A stretch of DNA of 7,230 nt from Akkermansiaceae bacterium UBA5020 (GTDB taxonomy: Bacteria; Verrucomicrobiota; Verrucomicrobiia; Verrucomicrobiales; DEV007). Location: NCBI GenBank assembly GCA_002396885.1, contig DGXY01000006.1, positions 30,875-38,104 of the forward strand, read 5' to 3'. Below are positions 1-6,160 of the stretch, one piece after another. Under the pieces are notes generated by a model that worked only from the letters and a program-made list of their open reading frames with translations, had not been told where the DNA came from and made no database searches. The translations under genes were made by a program, and so were the position numbers. The first letter of the stretch is position 1, and each line of letters starts with the position of its first letter.

Positions 1-81
1 GGTGCCATGAGGATGCGGTTGGGCAAGGTGAGCGCCCCGGCTTGGAGCGGTTGGAAGAGAGCGGTGTGATGCATTGGGAAA

Positions 82-109
82 TGGAGTGCTGGAGTGCTGG
101 AGTGCTGGA
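82..109. repeat. 8-bp tandem repeat, 3.5 copies
   Basis: Three exact consecutive copies of TGGAGTGC (82-89, 90-97, 98-105) are followed by a half copy TGGA (106-109). The array is non-coding, lies about 110 bp beyond the stop of the pirin gene, and is separated by only a few bases from the degenerate hexamer repeat at 115-151. The 8-bp period is not a multiple of three, which argues against a coding origin. Short slippage-prone arrays like this recur between genes in some Verrucomicrobiota genomes as far as I recall; their role is unknown. Confidence 0.9.
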
Positions 110-114
110 TTTTC

Positions 115-151
115 TTACTCCCACACGTAAATCATACTCATACTCGATTCG
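115..151. repeat. Degenerate hexamer repeat (ATACTC-type)
   Basis: Two exact adjacent ATACTC units (134-139, 140-145) are flanked by related hexamers: TTACTC at 115-120, TAAATC at 128-133 and GATTCG at 146-151. On the minus strand this reads as a GAGTAT/GATTTA-type run. The copies are short and imperfect, so the array is weaker than the 8-mer array beside it. No reading frame or hairpin explains it. Confidence 0.5.
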
Positions 152-221
152 GAGGACGAGCGTGGATCGGGAAGTAGGAGCAGGAAGGCGTGGTGGTAAA
201 GTTAGGTTTTTTGAATTGCGT

Positions 222-950
222 TTAGAGGAGGTCAAAAAGAAGCGCTTCGACGGGTTCGTTTGTGGCGGTGAGTTGATAGTGACCCGCGGTTTCGGCGCTG
301 GCGCCGTCACCGGGGAGGAGGTTGGTATCATTCAGTAGCAGGTCGCCGTGGATCGCCTGCACCCAAAGCCCGCGTCCTGCGGCGAGTTCGTGGCTCACCG
401 TTTCGCCCGGCTGGAGGAGGAGACGGTAGACAAAGGCGTCCTGACGGATCGTGGCGGACTGCTCGCGACCGTCGGACGAAATGACGAGGGTTTTGGCCGG
501 TGCCGGGCCATCCTGCGGATGCCACTCGGTGTAGGTGGGCGCGAGACCCTTCGTGTGAGGCTGGATCCAGATCTGGAGGATATGGGTGCCTTCCTCACGA
601 GAAGGATTGAATTCGCTATGGGTCACGCCCGATCCCGCGCTCATCAACTGGATCTGGCCGGGCTTGAGCTCTCGCGAGTTGCCCATGCTGTCGGCGTGTT
701 TCAGCGTGCCCTCGAGGACGTAGCTGAAGATCTCCATATCGCGGTGCGGATGGGTGCCGAAGCCGGCGCCGGGGGCGATGCGGTCCTGGTTGATAACGCG
801 CAGGCTGCGGAAGCCCATGTGGTCGGGATCGTAATAGTTGGCGAAACTGAAGCTATGCCAGGTATCGAGCCAGCCGTGGTTGGCGTGGCCTCGTTCGACG
901 GCGGGACGCTGGGAAATGGGGGTCATGGTAGGATGGGTCTGAACTTTCAT
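222..950 (-). CDS. Pirin family protein (bicupin, possible quercetin 2,3-dioxygenase type)
   Basis: 242-residue pirin-family bicupin, probably cytosolic. The N-terminal cupin carries the full pirin metal-binding set: His67 and His69 in THPHRDMEIF, and His111 and Glu113 in GVTHSEFN. The N-terminal segment WHSFSFANYYDPDHMGFRSLRVINQD (about 31-56) is typical of the family, as is the C-terminal second cupin (about 165-242). Family members such as E. coli YhhW bind a metal and can oxidise quercetin in vitro, but the physiological substrate is generally unknown. An ATG 33 nt upstream (983) gives 253 residues, but it has no ribosome-binding site. The ATG at 950 has GGAG 6 nt before it (957-960), so it is preferred. 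The stop is TAA. The gap to the upstream GNAT gene is 181 bp, so this is probably a separate transcription unit. Length and residues look intact. Confidence 0.93.
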   Translation of the reverse strand: MKVQTHPTMTPISQRPAVERGHANHGWLDTWHSFSFANYYDPDHMGFRSLRVINQDRIAPGAGFGTHPHRDMEIFSYVLEGTLKHADSMGNSRELKPGQIQLMSAGSGVTHSEFNPSREEGTHILQIWIQPHTKGLAPTYTEWHPQDGPAPAKTLVISSDGREQSATIRQDAFVYRLLLQPGETVSHELAAGRGLWVQAIHGDLLLNDTNLLPGDGASAETAGHYQLTATNEPVEALLFDLL

Positions 951-956
951 ATCAGG

Positions 957-960
957 CTCC
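957..960 (-). promoter_or_regulatory. Ribosome-binding site of pirin gene
   Basis: GGAG on the minus strand with 6 nt to the ATG at 950. It decides the start, because the alternative ATG at 983 has no purine-rich element in front of it. Confidence 0.65.
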
Positions 961-1131
961 GCCACACTGTGCGGATCGCCCATGCGAATTGCGCGCGTCG
1001 TTCATGTAAAAAAAGTTACGATTCCCGGGTGACATGGAACAGCATCCAATTCGTTACCTGTCCCCACCGCGGGGGTCCTCCCCGGCGGCGCGGGCGATGC
1101 GCTCGAATTTGATTCGGTCGACGAGATCATT

Positions 1132-2247
1132 TCACAGCCCGTGTTTTTGCACGTGCGGCGCGAGGAGCCGGGTGCTCAGCTCATGCACGGCCCGCCAGGG
1201 AGCACGCCGTGTTGCCGGGAGATGCCGAACGTAGACGCCGAGGTATTCCATGACTGGCTCTCCGCCGCGCAGGGCCTTGAACCTGCCGACCCCGGCGCTC
1301 AGGTTCAGAGGGATACCACGCTTCATCGCCTCGAGCACCGGCACCGCCGCGAGGCGGCGATAGAGGCCGAGTTCGCGTGGCTGGTCGAGGTCGTAGCCGA
1401 CGATGGGGGAGGTGAGCACGCCGTGCAGTTCGGCACAGGCCTCGACCCCGACGAGGCGTCCGCCGGGTTCGCGCAAGGCGGTGAAGCGGGCGAGGTTTTC
1501 GCGATGGAGATGGCCGAGCCAGTCCGTCGTGTAGCGCGGATTGTGACGCGAGTATTTCCCAAGGTAGAGGCGGGAATAGAGCTCCGTGAGGGTCTCGATC
1601 TCCGCCTCACGGATCGATTCGTGAGGCACGATTTTGAGATCACAACGCCGGAGGAGACGGACATCCTTGCGGAAGTCCGGTGACTTCACGACCGCTTCCG
1701 ATCCCGCTTCATACCACCAGATCTGTCGGCTCGGCACGAGCATCGCCCCGGTCCGGTGGAGAGCGGCGAGGAGCGGCGCGCTTTCCTTCGCATGGAGCGA
1801 ACGGAAGACGATGGCATGACCGGGCCACCGCTGCGTCATCGCTTCGAGCACGGCGGGGAGATCCTCTGCCTCCCAATGCGGCCAAGGATTCGTCGAGTGG
1901 AGCCAATTGTTCACCATCACGACGCGGTTGATCTCCGCCTTCCGGAACCAGGTTCCGAGCGTCCCGAGGAGCGCGCCACCGAGGGCCGAGGTGACCGGCC
2001 CCACCGACCGGTCGATCTCCTCGCGGGCGTAGGTGATGTAATGGGTCCAGGGAGAGCAGAGCCAAGAGTTTTCCCATTCGGCCTCATTCACCGTCAGGGG
2101 CAGTTCGATTTCGCCTACCCGGAGAAAAGCTAGCGTCGTCTCGAGATTCGGGGCACAGGTGGTCATGCCGCGCTCGAGGAGAGGGCGGAACCAGCGCCGC
2201 ATCAGGTCATCCTGCGGCGTCTCGGAAAGGGTCACGTCAGTCGCCAT
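1132..2247 (-). CDS. GNAT/FemAB-like acyltransferase (uncharacterised)
   Basis: 371-residue protein without signal peptide or membrane segments. I read it as a two-lobed GNAT-fold acyltransferase of the FemAB/BioF2-like kind. The evidence is its length (about 350-400 is usual), an N-terminal half with a WPGHAIVFRSL strand-turn region (141-151), a basic loop KYSRHNPRYT (231-240), a strand LVGVEACAELHGVLTSPIVGYD (265-286, the usual position of a GNAT core sheet), and a C-terminal motif NLSAGVGRFKALRGGEP (315-331) followed by EYLGVYVRHLP. GNAT proteins transfer acyl groups from acyl-CoA; Fem enzymes transfer amino acids from aminoacyl-tRNA. I cannot tell which donor applies. The start is the ATG at 2247, which overlaps the ATP-grasp stop by 11 nt and implies translational coupling. 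A longer frame opens at 2385, but it would overlap the ligase gene by about 150 nt with no supporting site. No strong SD is visible. Family assignment is by motif impression. Confidence 0.65.
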   Translation of the reverse strand: MATDVTLSETPQDDLMRRWFRPLLERGMTTCAPNLETTLAFLRVGEIELPLTVNEAEWENSWLCSPWTHYITYAREEIDRSVGPVTSALGGALLGTLGTWFRKAEINRVVMVNNWLHSTNPWPHWEAEDLPAVLEAMTQRWPGHAIVFRSLHAKESAPLLAALHRTGAMLVPSRQIWWYEAGSEAVVKSPDFRKDVRLLRRCDLKIVPHESIREAEIETLTELYSRLYLGKYSRHNPRYTTDWLGHLHRENLARFTALREPGGRLVGVEACAELHGVLTSPIVGYDLDQPRELGLYRRLAAVPVLEAMKRGIPLNLSAGVGRFKALRGGEPVMEYLGVYVRHLPATRRAPWRAVHELSTRLLAPHVQKHGL

Positions 2248-3283
2248 CGGGTCCGTTGTATTCGAGATCGCGGGTCGAAGCCGCGGCGAGGGAAAGGGAA
2301 TGCCGCACGGCGATCGCGGCGAGTTCGGTGAAACCGAGGAACTGGCCCCAGCGTGGGCCGGGATCGCCTTCAACGGCGATGACATCGGGTGACTGGCCGG
2401 CGACGCGCCAGTTCGAAAACCAGGTGGGAAGTCCGAGCTGCGCCGGGACCATCGGAGGCGGCAGAGGCGCTGCCTCGCGCAAGAGTCCCGTCAGGCGCAC
2501 CGAGGGATCGAGCACATGGATCCCGCTGGTGAGGCGAGGATTGCACTCGATCACCCGGACCTGATCGATGGCATCGCGGATGAAATCGAAGGCGAGAGAT
2601 CCGGTCAGTCTTCGCGCCGCCGCAAAGGAAACGATGAAGGCGGCGGCGGGCTCGTCCCAGATCGGTTCGAAGGCGCATCCGGCCCGGCCCGCGCGCGCCG
2701 GACATTGGTAGAATGTCAGGGTCCGCACTTCGCCGTCTTGACAGAGCGCCCACGAGGAAAATTCTTCACCTGCGACGAACTCTTGCGCCACCCATCCCGC
2801 GGGATCCGGCGGGCGGGATCCGATCCGGGTGCTCACTCCGAAACGCGAATAGCGGGGCTTCCAAACGAGAGTGGGGTCGTCGGGCGCCTCTTCCGGACTC
2901 CATGACGCCGGAGCCATTTCTCCGGCGAGGCGGGCGAAGGCGAGCTTGTCGTGGAGCGGATCGAGGACTGCGAGCGGTTCGCAGAAAAGGGGAACCCGGG
3001 CCGAGATCCTACCGTGTGCCGCGGCGAGGTGGAAGATTTCTTCACAGGTCGGCCAAATCAGGGAGACTCCCTCGCGTTCCGCGATTTCGAGCACCGCCTC
3101 GACAAAGGCCTCTCGCTCGAAGCGGGGCGAGGGCACCCGGTAATGCGCGGCAAAAGCCCGCGAGCTCCTCCCCAAAGGCCAACGCAGCGAATCGACCCCG
3201 ATGACGCGGGCCCCGTCGCGCGCGAGGCGGCGCGCGAGATCGAGCGTGGCCGGAGCCCGGGTGCCGGTGAGAAGGAAGGTCAC
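2237..3283 (-). CDS. ATP-grasp domain ligase, substrate unknown
   Basis: 348-residue ATP-grasp enzyme of the carbamoyl-phosphate-synthase-like/PylC-like type. Such enzymes activate a carboxylate as acyl phosphate with ATP and join it to an amine or other nucleophile. Visible order: N-terminal Rossmann-like pre-ATP-grasp domain (FLLTGTRAPATLDLARRLA, 3-21, then VIGVDS); linker with DK (112-113); nucleotide-binding lysine in VWKPRYSRFG (140-149, Lys142); hinge QEFVAGEEFS (167-176); FDF (232-234); and metal-binding ECNPR (246-250, Glu246 and Asn248). All core residues look present, so it should be active. The protein has no signal peptide and is cytosolic. The start is GTG at 3283, matching where homologues begin, but without an SD. 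It overlaps the stop of a small upstream ORF as GTGA. It shares 11 nt with the downstream acyltransferase gene. The C-terminal 80 residues after the ATP-grasp core are unassigned and may bind substrate. Confidence 0.86.
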   Translation of the reverse strand: MTFLLTGTRAPATLDLARRLARDGARVIGVDSLRWPLGRSSRAFAAHYRVPSPRFEREAFVEAVLEIAEREGVSLIWPTCEEIFHLAAAHGRISARVPLFCEPLAVLDPLHDKLAFARLAGEMAPASWSPEEAPDDPTLVWKPRYSRFGVSTRIGSRPPDPAGWVAQEFVAGEEFSSWALCQDGEVRTLTFYQCPARAGRAGCAFEPIWDEPAAAFIVSFAAARRLTGSLAFDFIRDAIDQVRVIECNPRLTSGIHVLDPSVRLTGLLREAAPLPPPMVPAQLGLPTWFSNWRVAGQSPDVIAVEGDPGPRWGQFLGFTELAAIAVRHSLSLAAASTRDLEYNGPDGD

Positions 3284-3372
3284 GGAGAGAAATCGGGACC
3301 GGGAAAAAGGTCCCGCGCAGTGTCCCTCCCGACCTTCCCCGCGTCAACCAGGCGGCGGACCGACATTTGCAT
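3280..3372 (-). CDS. Candidate 30-aa small ORF / leader peptide upstream of ATP-grasp gene
   Basis: A 30-codon reading frame (begins MQMSVRRLVDAGKVGRD, ends PGPDFSP) starts at ATG 3372, with AGGAG 7 nt upstream. This is one of the best ribosome-binding sites in the window. Its TGA stop (3280-3282) overlaps the GTG start of the ATP-grasp gene in a GTGA arrangement typical of translational coupling. The ligase start has no SD, so a ribosome finishing this frame could restart there. A 7-bp hairpin (3294-3315) lies within the last third of the frame. The peptide is basic in its first half (five Arg, one Lys) and has no recognisable family or signal peptide. The frame is also open further upstream without a good start, as is common in GC-rich DNA, so the ORF could be fortuitous. 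Confidence 0.4.
   Translation of the reverse strand: MQMSVRRLVDAGKVGRDTARDLFPGPDFSP
3294..3315 (-). promoter_or_regulatory. 7-bp hairpin just upstream of ATP-grasp start
   Basis: Perfect inverted repeat CGGGACC / GGTCCCG with an 8-nt pyrimidine loop (TTTTTCCC on the minus strand). It ends 10 nt before the GTG start of the ATP-grasp gene, in the zone where a ribosome would initiate. It could block independent initiation and be opened by ribosomes translating the small ORF. A run of ATTTCT follows, but it is too poor in T for a convincing terminator. The regulatory role is inference. Confidence 0.5.
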
Positions 3373-3379
3373 GATCCCG

Positions 3380-3384
3380 CTCCT
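3380..3384 (-). promoter_or_regulatory. Strong Shine-Dalgarno before the small ORF
   Basis: AGGAG on the minus strand within GAGGAGCGGGATCATG, 7 nt from the ATG at 3372. It is too far (about 97 nt) from the ATP-grasp GTG to serve that start directly, and it is the main reason for calling the small ORF. Confidence 0.5.
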
Positions 3385-3442
3385 CGTTCCCGAGCACCGT
3401 TGTCGTGTGTCGATGCTGGAATGAGAGATCCGCTGGGTCGGG

Positions 3443-3471
3443 AAAAACCGGCCCCGGGCCTTCGGTCCCGG
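3443..3471 (-). terminator. Possible rho-independent terminator after methyltransferase gene
   Basis: On the minus strand a GC-rich stem CCGGGAC / GGCCCGG (3454-3471, one mismatch, CGAA loop) is followed after 6 nt by TTTTT (3443-3447). It lies about 120 nt beyond the methyltransferase stop and 70 nt before the small ORF start. The gap between stem and T tract and the shortness of the T run make this only a moderate candidate; it would separate the hydrolase-methyltransferase unit from the ATP-grasp unit. Confidence 0.4.
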
Positions 3472-3509
3472 CAAGGTGCCCGACCGACTCCTCCCTCCTG
3501 ACGAAACAC

Positions 3510-3529
3510 CCGCTCCCGCCCGAGAGCGG
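3510..3529 (-). other. 6-bp hairpin downstream of methyltransferase gene
   Basis: Perfect inverted repeat CCGCTC / GAGCGG with an 8-nt loop, extended by a possible G-U pair, 62 nt after the methyltransferase stop. On the minus strand it is followed by GTGTTTCGTC, with only three T in a row. It could help 3'-end formation or mRNA stability; termination is doubtful. Confidence 0.35.
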
Positions 3530-3590
3530 ACCATCTCACTCCGAGACCCGCTTGGAGCGCACAAGGAAATCGCCGGTCTTCGCAGGTCGT

Positions 3591-4235
3591 TTAACTGGGC
3601 TTCTGCACGATGAGGTAGAGATGCCGTTCCGGATGCTGGTCGTATTCCAGATGGCGGCAGATGCAGCCACAACGATCGACGAGACGAAGAAGCTGCGGGA
3701 TGCCCGGCGCCGCGTGATAGAGCGGCTCGCCGTGACAGGGATTCGTCACCTCCTCCGGCGCGTCGACGCCTCCGCTTGTGAAGATCAGCACCCCGCCCGG
3801 ATTCAATCCCGCACAGAGCTTTTCCACCACCGTGAGGGAGCGGTCGAGCGGCACGTGCCAGATGCTGTCCCAAGCCGAGATGAAATCATAACCCTTGGGG
3901 AACTGCCAAGCGCAGATATCGGCGTGGTGGAAGAGCACTTGCGGATGCTTCTCTTTCGCGAGTGCGATCATCTCTGCGGAGAAATCGAGCGCCTCCACCG
4001 CGAATCCGCGTGCCAGAAGCAGATCGGAAAAGCGCCCGCTGCTGCCGCAACCGATGTCGATCGCGAGGCCCGGACGGCCGAGGAAGCGGAGGGCTCTCTG
4101 GTGTTGGGCGATGCCATCCGCGGTGGGAAAGACGTCGTCGGCCCAGTGATGGGCGATGCGGTCGTAGGTGGCGGCGGTTTCGCGGGGTTCCATCATGTCA
4201 TCCATTTTGCGGCGGGTTCCCGTGGGCTTTCCCAT
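3591..4235 (-). CDS. Class I SAM-dependent methyltransferase
   Basis: 214-residue cytosolic Rossmann-fold methyltransferase (Methyltransf_11/25 type). Motif I is AIDIGCGSSGRFSD (58-71), the glycine-rich SAM loop. The acidic residue after strand 2 is Asp84 in ALDFS. Asp106 in HADICAW should contact the adenine region. The post-motif segment FISAWDSIWHVPL (118-130) and LNPGGVLIFTSGG (144-156) complete the core. The N-terminal ETAATYDRIAHHWADD (19-34) is a usual opening of this group. The C-terminal part is short and has several Cys and His (CGCICRHLEYDQH, 189-201); the acceptor cannot be deduced. The longest start, ATG 4235, is 6 nt after the glycoside hydrolase stop, suggesting one operon. In-frame ATGs at 4205, 4196 and 4193 would remove the basic leader and are possible; none has a strong SD, the best being GGA before 4196. 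Domain call is firm; the start and the substrate are not. Confidence 0.9.
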   Translation of the reverse strand: MGKPTGTRRKMDDMMEPRETAATYDRIAHHWADDVFPTADGIAQHQRALRFLGRPGLAIDIGCGSSGRFSDLLLARGFAVEALDFSAEMIALAKEKHPQVLFHHADICAWQFPKGYDFISAWDSIWHVPLDRSLTVVEKLCAGLNPGGVLIFTSGGVDAPEEVTNPCHGEPLYHAAPGIPQLLRLVDRCGCICRHLEYDQHPERHLYLIVQKPS

Positions 4236-4241
4236 CCGCTA

Positions 4242-5894
4242 TCAGGGCCACGTCAATTCCAGTAGGGTAACCCCCTGCCGGGCTAGGGTGAAGGAGATCT
4301 CGAGATCTCCGTCTGCGGTGCTCACTTCGGTCTCCCCGGGGACTTCGGCGAGTTGGCTGGCTTTCTCCAGATCGCGGATCTGCTCCTCCGTCGGCGACTG
4401 CGGCGAGCCCAGGGCGAGCCACCAGGTGAAGGCGTTCGAGTGGGTCTCGTCGATGAGGGTGCGGGTGACCGTCGGAGTGCCCCCGGGAGCACCTCCCAGT
4501 TTCAGGATGACGTCGGCGTCGGCGCCGGGGATATTGTCGTCGTGATAGTGCCAGACGAGGACGGTGATCCGCTTGTCGGAACGGGCCGCGAGGGCGGAAA
4601 CATCCGGCTTTTCCGTGACCCCGTTTTTCAGGATCTCGTCGAGCGGCACTGCGGCGTCGCTCACGACCGGCAAGCGTTCGCCGTCCATCCGCGAAAACAT
4701 CCGGAAGACATTCAATACCGGTTTGTCGATGCCGTTGGTCGCGAGCGAGCGGAATCCGGCGAAATACGGCTGGTCTTCGAATTGAAATGACCACGTCAGC
4801 GCTCCTTCGAGATTCACGCCGTGTTTCTCCGCGAGGTCCAGCTTCCGGGGAAAGCTCGCGGCGGTGTAGCTGGCATACATGGTGCCGTTCCGATAGGCGA
4901 GATGCGGCCCCATGCAGGCGGCGCAGCCTTCGGGATCGGACTCGCCGATGACGATGGGAGTCTCCTTGAATTCCGGATACCCGGCGATCACGGCAAAGGC
5001 TCCGTCGATGTCGCCGAGATGGGTCGAGAGGCCCATCCTCACCTCGCCCTCATGTTGGACCGGTTTTCCCTTGGCATGGAAGGAAATGAAATCGAGCGGC
5101 GCCCCGCTACTGGAGGCGGTCTTGGCCTTCAGGCAATGATCGAGAAAGGTCGCGAGGTAGTCGTCTCCCTTGCCGTTGGCGATGTCGGGACCACCGAACT
5201 TCGCGCGCGGGATAGCGCGACGCACCGCGCGCATCGAGGTGTCGTGGAGCTGGAAGAACTCCTCCCGCGTGCCGCGCCAGTAATCGATGTTCGGCTCGTT
5301 CCAGACCTGCCAATACCAATGCAGGACCTCCTCTTCGCCGTATTTCTCCACGCAATGTTTCGCCCACTGGTAGACGAGTTCCTCCCACTTCGCGAAATCC
5401 TTCGGCGGATAGGCCCAGCCGCCGAAGAGTTCCTCATAGCTCGCGTCCGGGAAATGGTGCCGGTAGGGTTCTGGTTTCACCGAGAGCGCCTGTGGCATGA
5501 ATCCGATCTGCACATAGGGGCGCACGCCTTTGGCGAGGTAGGTGTCGAAAATGCGATCGACGAGGGTCCAGTCGTAGATCGCATTTCCCGCCGCATCCTC
5601 GGTGTAGGCGTTCGTCGATCCCCACTTCAGGCCGTGCTCGCCCTTGCCCGAGGTGAGGAGATTGTGGGTCCGGAAAAAGACCTCGTCACGCTTTAGATCC
5701 CCGAGATGGCCGAGCAGCTCGCTGCCGTTTTTCATATAGGCATAGTTCGGCTCGTCCGCTCCGAAGAAACGCCAGACCGGCTTCAGCGGACCGCTTGATT
5801 GATCCGTTTTCACCTCGATCTGGACCGGGAACGATTCGCCCCGGACCGAGAGCGCGAAAACAGGGAAAAGGGCGGCCAGGAGCAGGGTCTTCAT
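4242..5894 (-). CDS. Secreted GH39-type glycoside hydrolase (beta-xylosidase-like)
   Basis: 550-residue precursor. The start at 5894 (MKTLLLAALFPVFALSVRGES) gives a signal peptide with a Lys, a hydrophobic core (4-16) and likely cleavage near 17-20; a longer frame opens at 6128 but only adds a charged non-conserved leader. The mature protein has a TIM-barrel of clan GH-A. It shows RTHNLL (75-80), the barrel region VRPYVQIGFMPQAL (124-137), the acid/base Glu200 in WQVWNEPN (195-202), and the probable nucleophile Glu318 in TPIVIGESDPEG (312-323). A C-terminal beta-rich region (about 420-550) resembles the accessory beta-sandwich of GH39. Characterised GH39 members cleave xylosides or iduronides; other relatives act on different glycosides, so the substrate is open. 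It is exported, presumably to periplasm or outside, for polysaccharide use. No SD precedes the start. The methyltransferase gene begins 6 nt after its stop. Confidence 0.83.
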   Translation of the reverse strand: MKTLLLAALFPVFALSVRGESFPVQIEVKTDQSSGPLKPVWRFFGADEPNYAYMKNGSELLGHLGDLKRDEVFFRTHNLLTSGKGEHGLKWGSTNAYTEDAAGNAIYDWTLVDRIFDTYLAKGVRPYVQIGFMPQALSVKPEPYRHHFPDASYEELFGGWAYPPKDFAKWEELVYQWAKHCVEKYGEEEVLHWYWQVWNEPNIDYWRGTREEFFQLHDTSMRAVRRAIPRAKFGGPDIANGKGDDYLATFLDHCLKAKTASSSGAPLDFISFHAKGKPVQHEGEVRMGLSTHLGDIDGAFAVIAGYPEFKETPIVIGESDPEGCAACMGPHLAYRNGTMYASYTAASFPRKLDLAEKHGVNLEGALTWSFQFEDQPYFAGFRSLATNGIDKPVLNVFRMFSRMDGERLPVVSDAAVPLDEILKNGVTEKPDVSALAARSDKRITVLVWHYHDDNIPGADADVILKLGGAPGGTPTVTRTLIDETHSNAFTWWLALGSPQSPTEEQIRDLEKASQLAEVPGETEVSTADGDLEISFTLARQGVTLLELTWP

Positions 5895-6097
5895 CGGGTG
5901 GATCGGTTTTGCGGAGCGCCCGGCAGGCGCGCTTTCGGCCTTCCGGAAATCGGCGGGATTCCATCCCCCCGTTTCCGCCCGATCGCGAGCGAATTTGGAC
6001 GGGTGGAGGAAAAGGGAGGGAGACGCGCGCGATGATATCGGGAAGGGAATGGCCGGGATGAAAATCCGGGATTGGACGACCTGATAGCGGCACCTCT

Positions 6098-6119
6098 TGT
6101 GATTCACGAATCTATCACA
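6098..6119. repeat. Nested inverted repeat (possible operator)
   Basis: Arms TGTGAT (6098-6103) and ATCACA (6114-6119) form a perfect 6-bp inverted repeat with a 10-bp spacer. The spacer region holds a second inverted repeat GATTC-AC-GAATC (6101-6112). The outer arms resemble CRP/FNR-family half sites, but the spacing is larger than the classical CRP site (12 bp between TGTGA and TCACA instead of 6). It lies 204 bp upstream of the hydrolase start, rather far for a simple operator. It may instead belong to the RAYT-associated palindromic DNA. Confidence 0.45.
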
Positions 6120-6139
6120 CGGCGTCACACCAATTCACC

Positions 6140-6152
6140 GGTAAAGGTTACC
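6140..6152. repeat. Short inverted repeat GGTAA-AGG-TTACC
   Basis: Perfect 5-bp arms (6140-6144 and 6148-6152) with a 3-base loop, between the nested palindrome at 6098-6119 and the REP-like palindrome at 6161-6202. It is small and could be chance alone; its place among two other palindromes in 105 bp is the reason for listing it. Confidence 0.4.
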
Positions 6153-6160
6153 CATTCACT

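Larger units (their letters stand above)
3284..3590. other. Intergenic region between methyltransferase and ATP-grasp genes
   Basis: This 307-bp stretch holds, in minus-strand order, the hairpin 3510-3529, the terminator-like hairpin with T5 at 3443-3471, the strong SD and small ORF at 3280-3384, and the hairpin 3294-3315. I found no convincing -35/-10 pair between the T5 tract and the small ORF start. A TTGACG (3342-3347) with GACACT (3319-3324) at 17-bp spacing exists, but it lies inside the small ORF and has a poor -10. Confidence 0.6.

Noticed and set aside
42..338. Plus-strand 98-residue frame at the left edge
   Set aside because: It runs through the tandem repeats and then antisense over the pirin gene, with no SD or recognisable domain; it is a GC-rich background frame.
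1008..1033. T7 tract (minus strand) after a possible stem, as a terminator of the acyltransferase gene
   Set aside because: The stem GTCAC/GTAAC has a mismatch and only four pairs, and it lies about 100 bp from the stop; too weak to call.
348..1112. Plus-strand 254-residue frame
   Set aside because: It lies antisense to the pirin gene, whose complete metal-binding motifs identify the true coding strand. Long antisense frames are expected at this base composition.
2248..2385. N-terminal extension of the acyltransferase to 2385
   Set aside because: It would overlap the ATP-grasp gene by about 150 nt, its sequence looks like low-complexity frame shadow, and no SD supports it; the ATG at 2247 gives an 11-nt overlap.
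3319..3347. TTGACG / GACACT promoter-like pair with 17-bp spacer (minus strand)
   Set aside because: The -10 matches TATAAT at only three positions, and the transcript would start inside the hairpin and the small ORF. Kept only as a note.
4821..5696. Plus-strand 291-residue frame
   Set aside because: It lies antisense to the glycoside hydrolase, whose WNEPN and signal peptide identify the real gene.
5895..6128. 78-residue N-terminal extension of the glycoside hydrolase
   Set aside because: It would place the clear signal peptide in the interior of the protein; the ATG at 5894 is a natural start for an exported enzyme.
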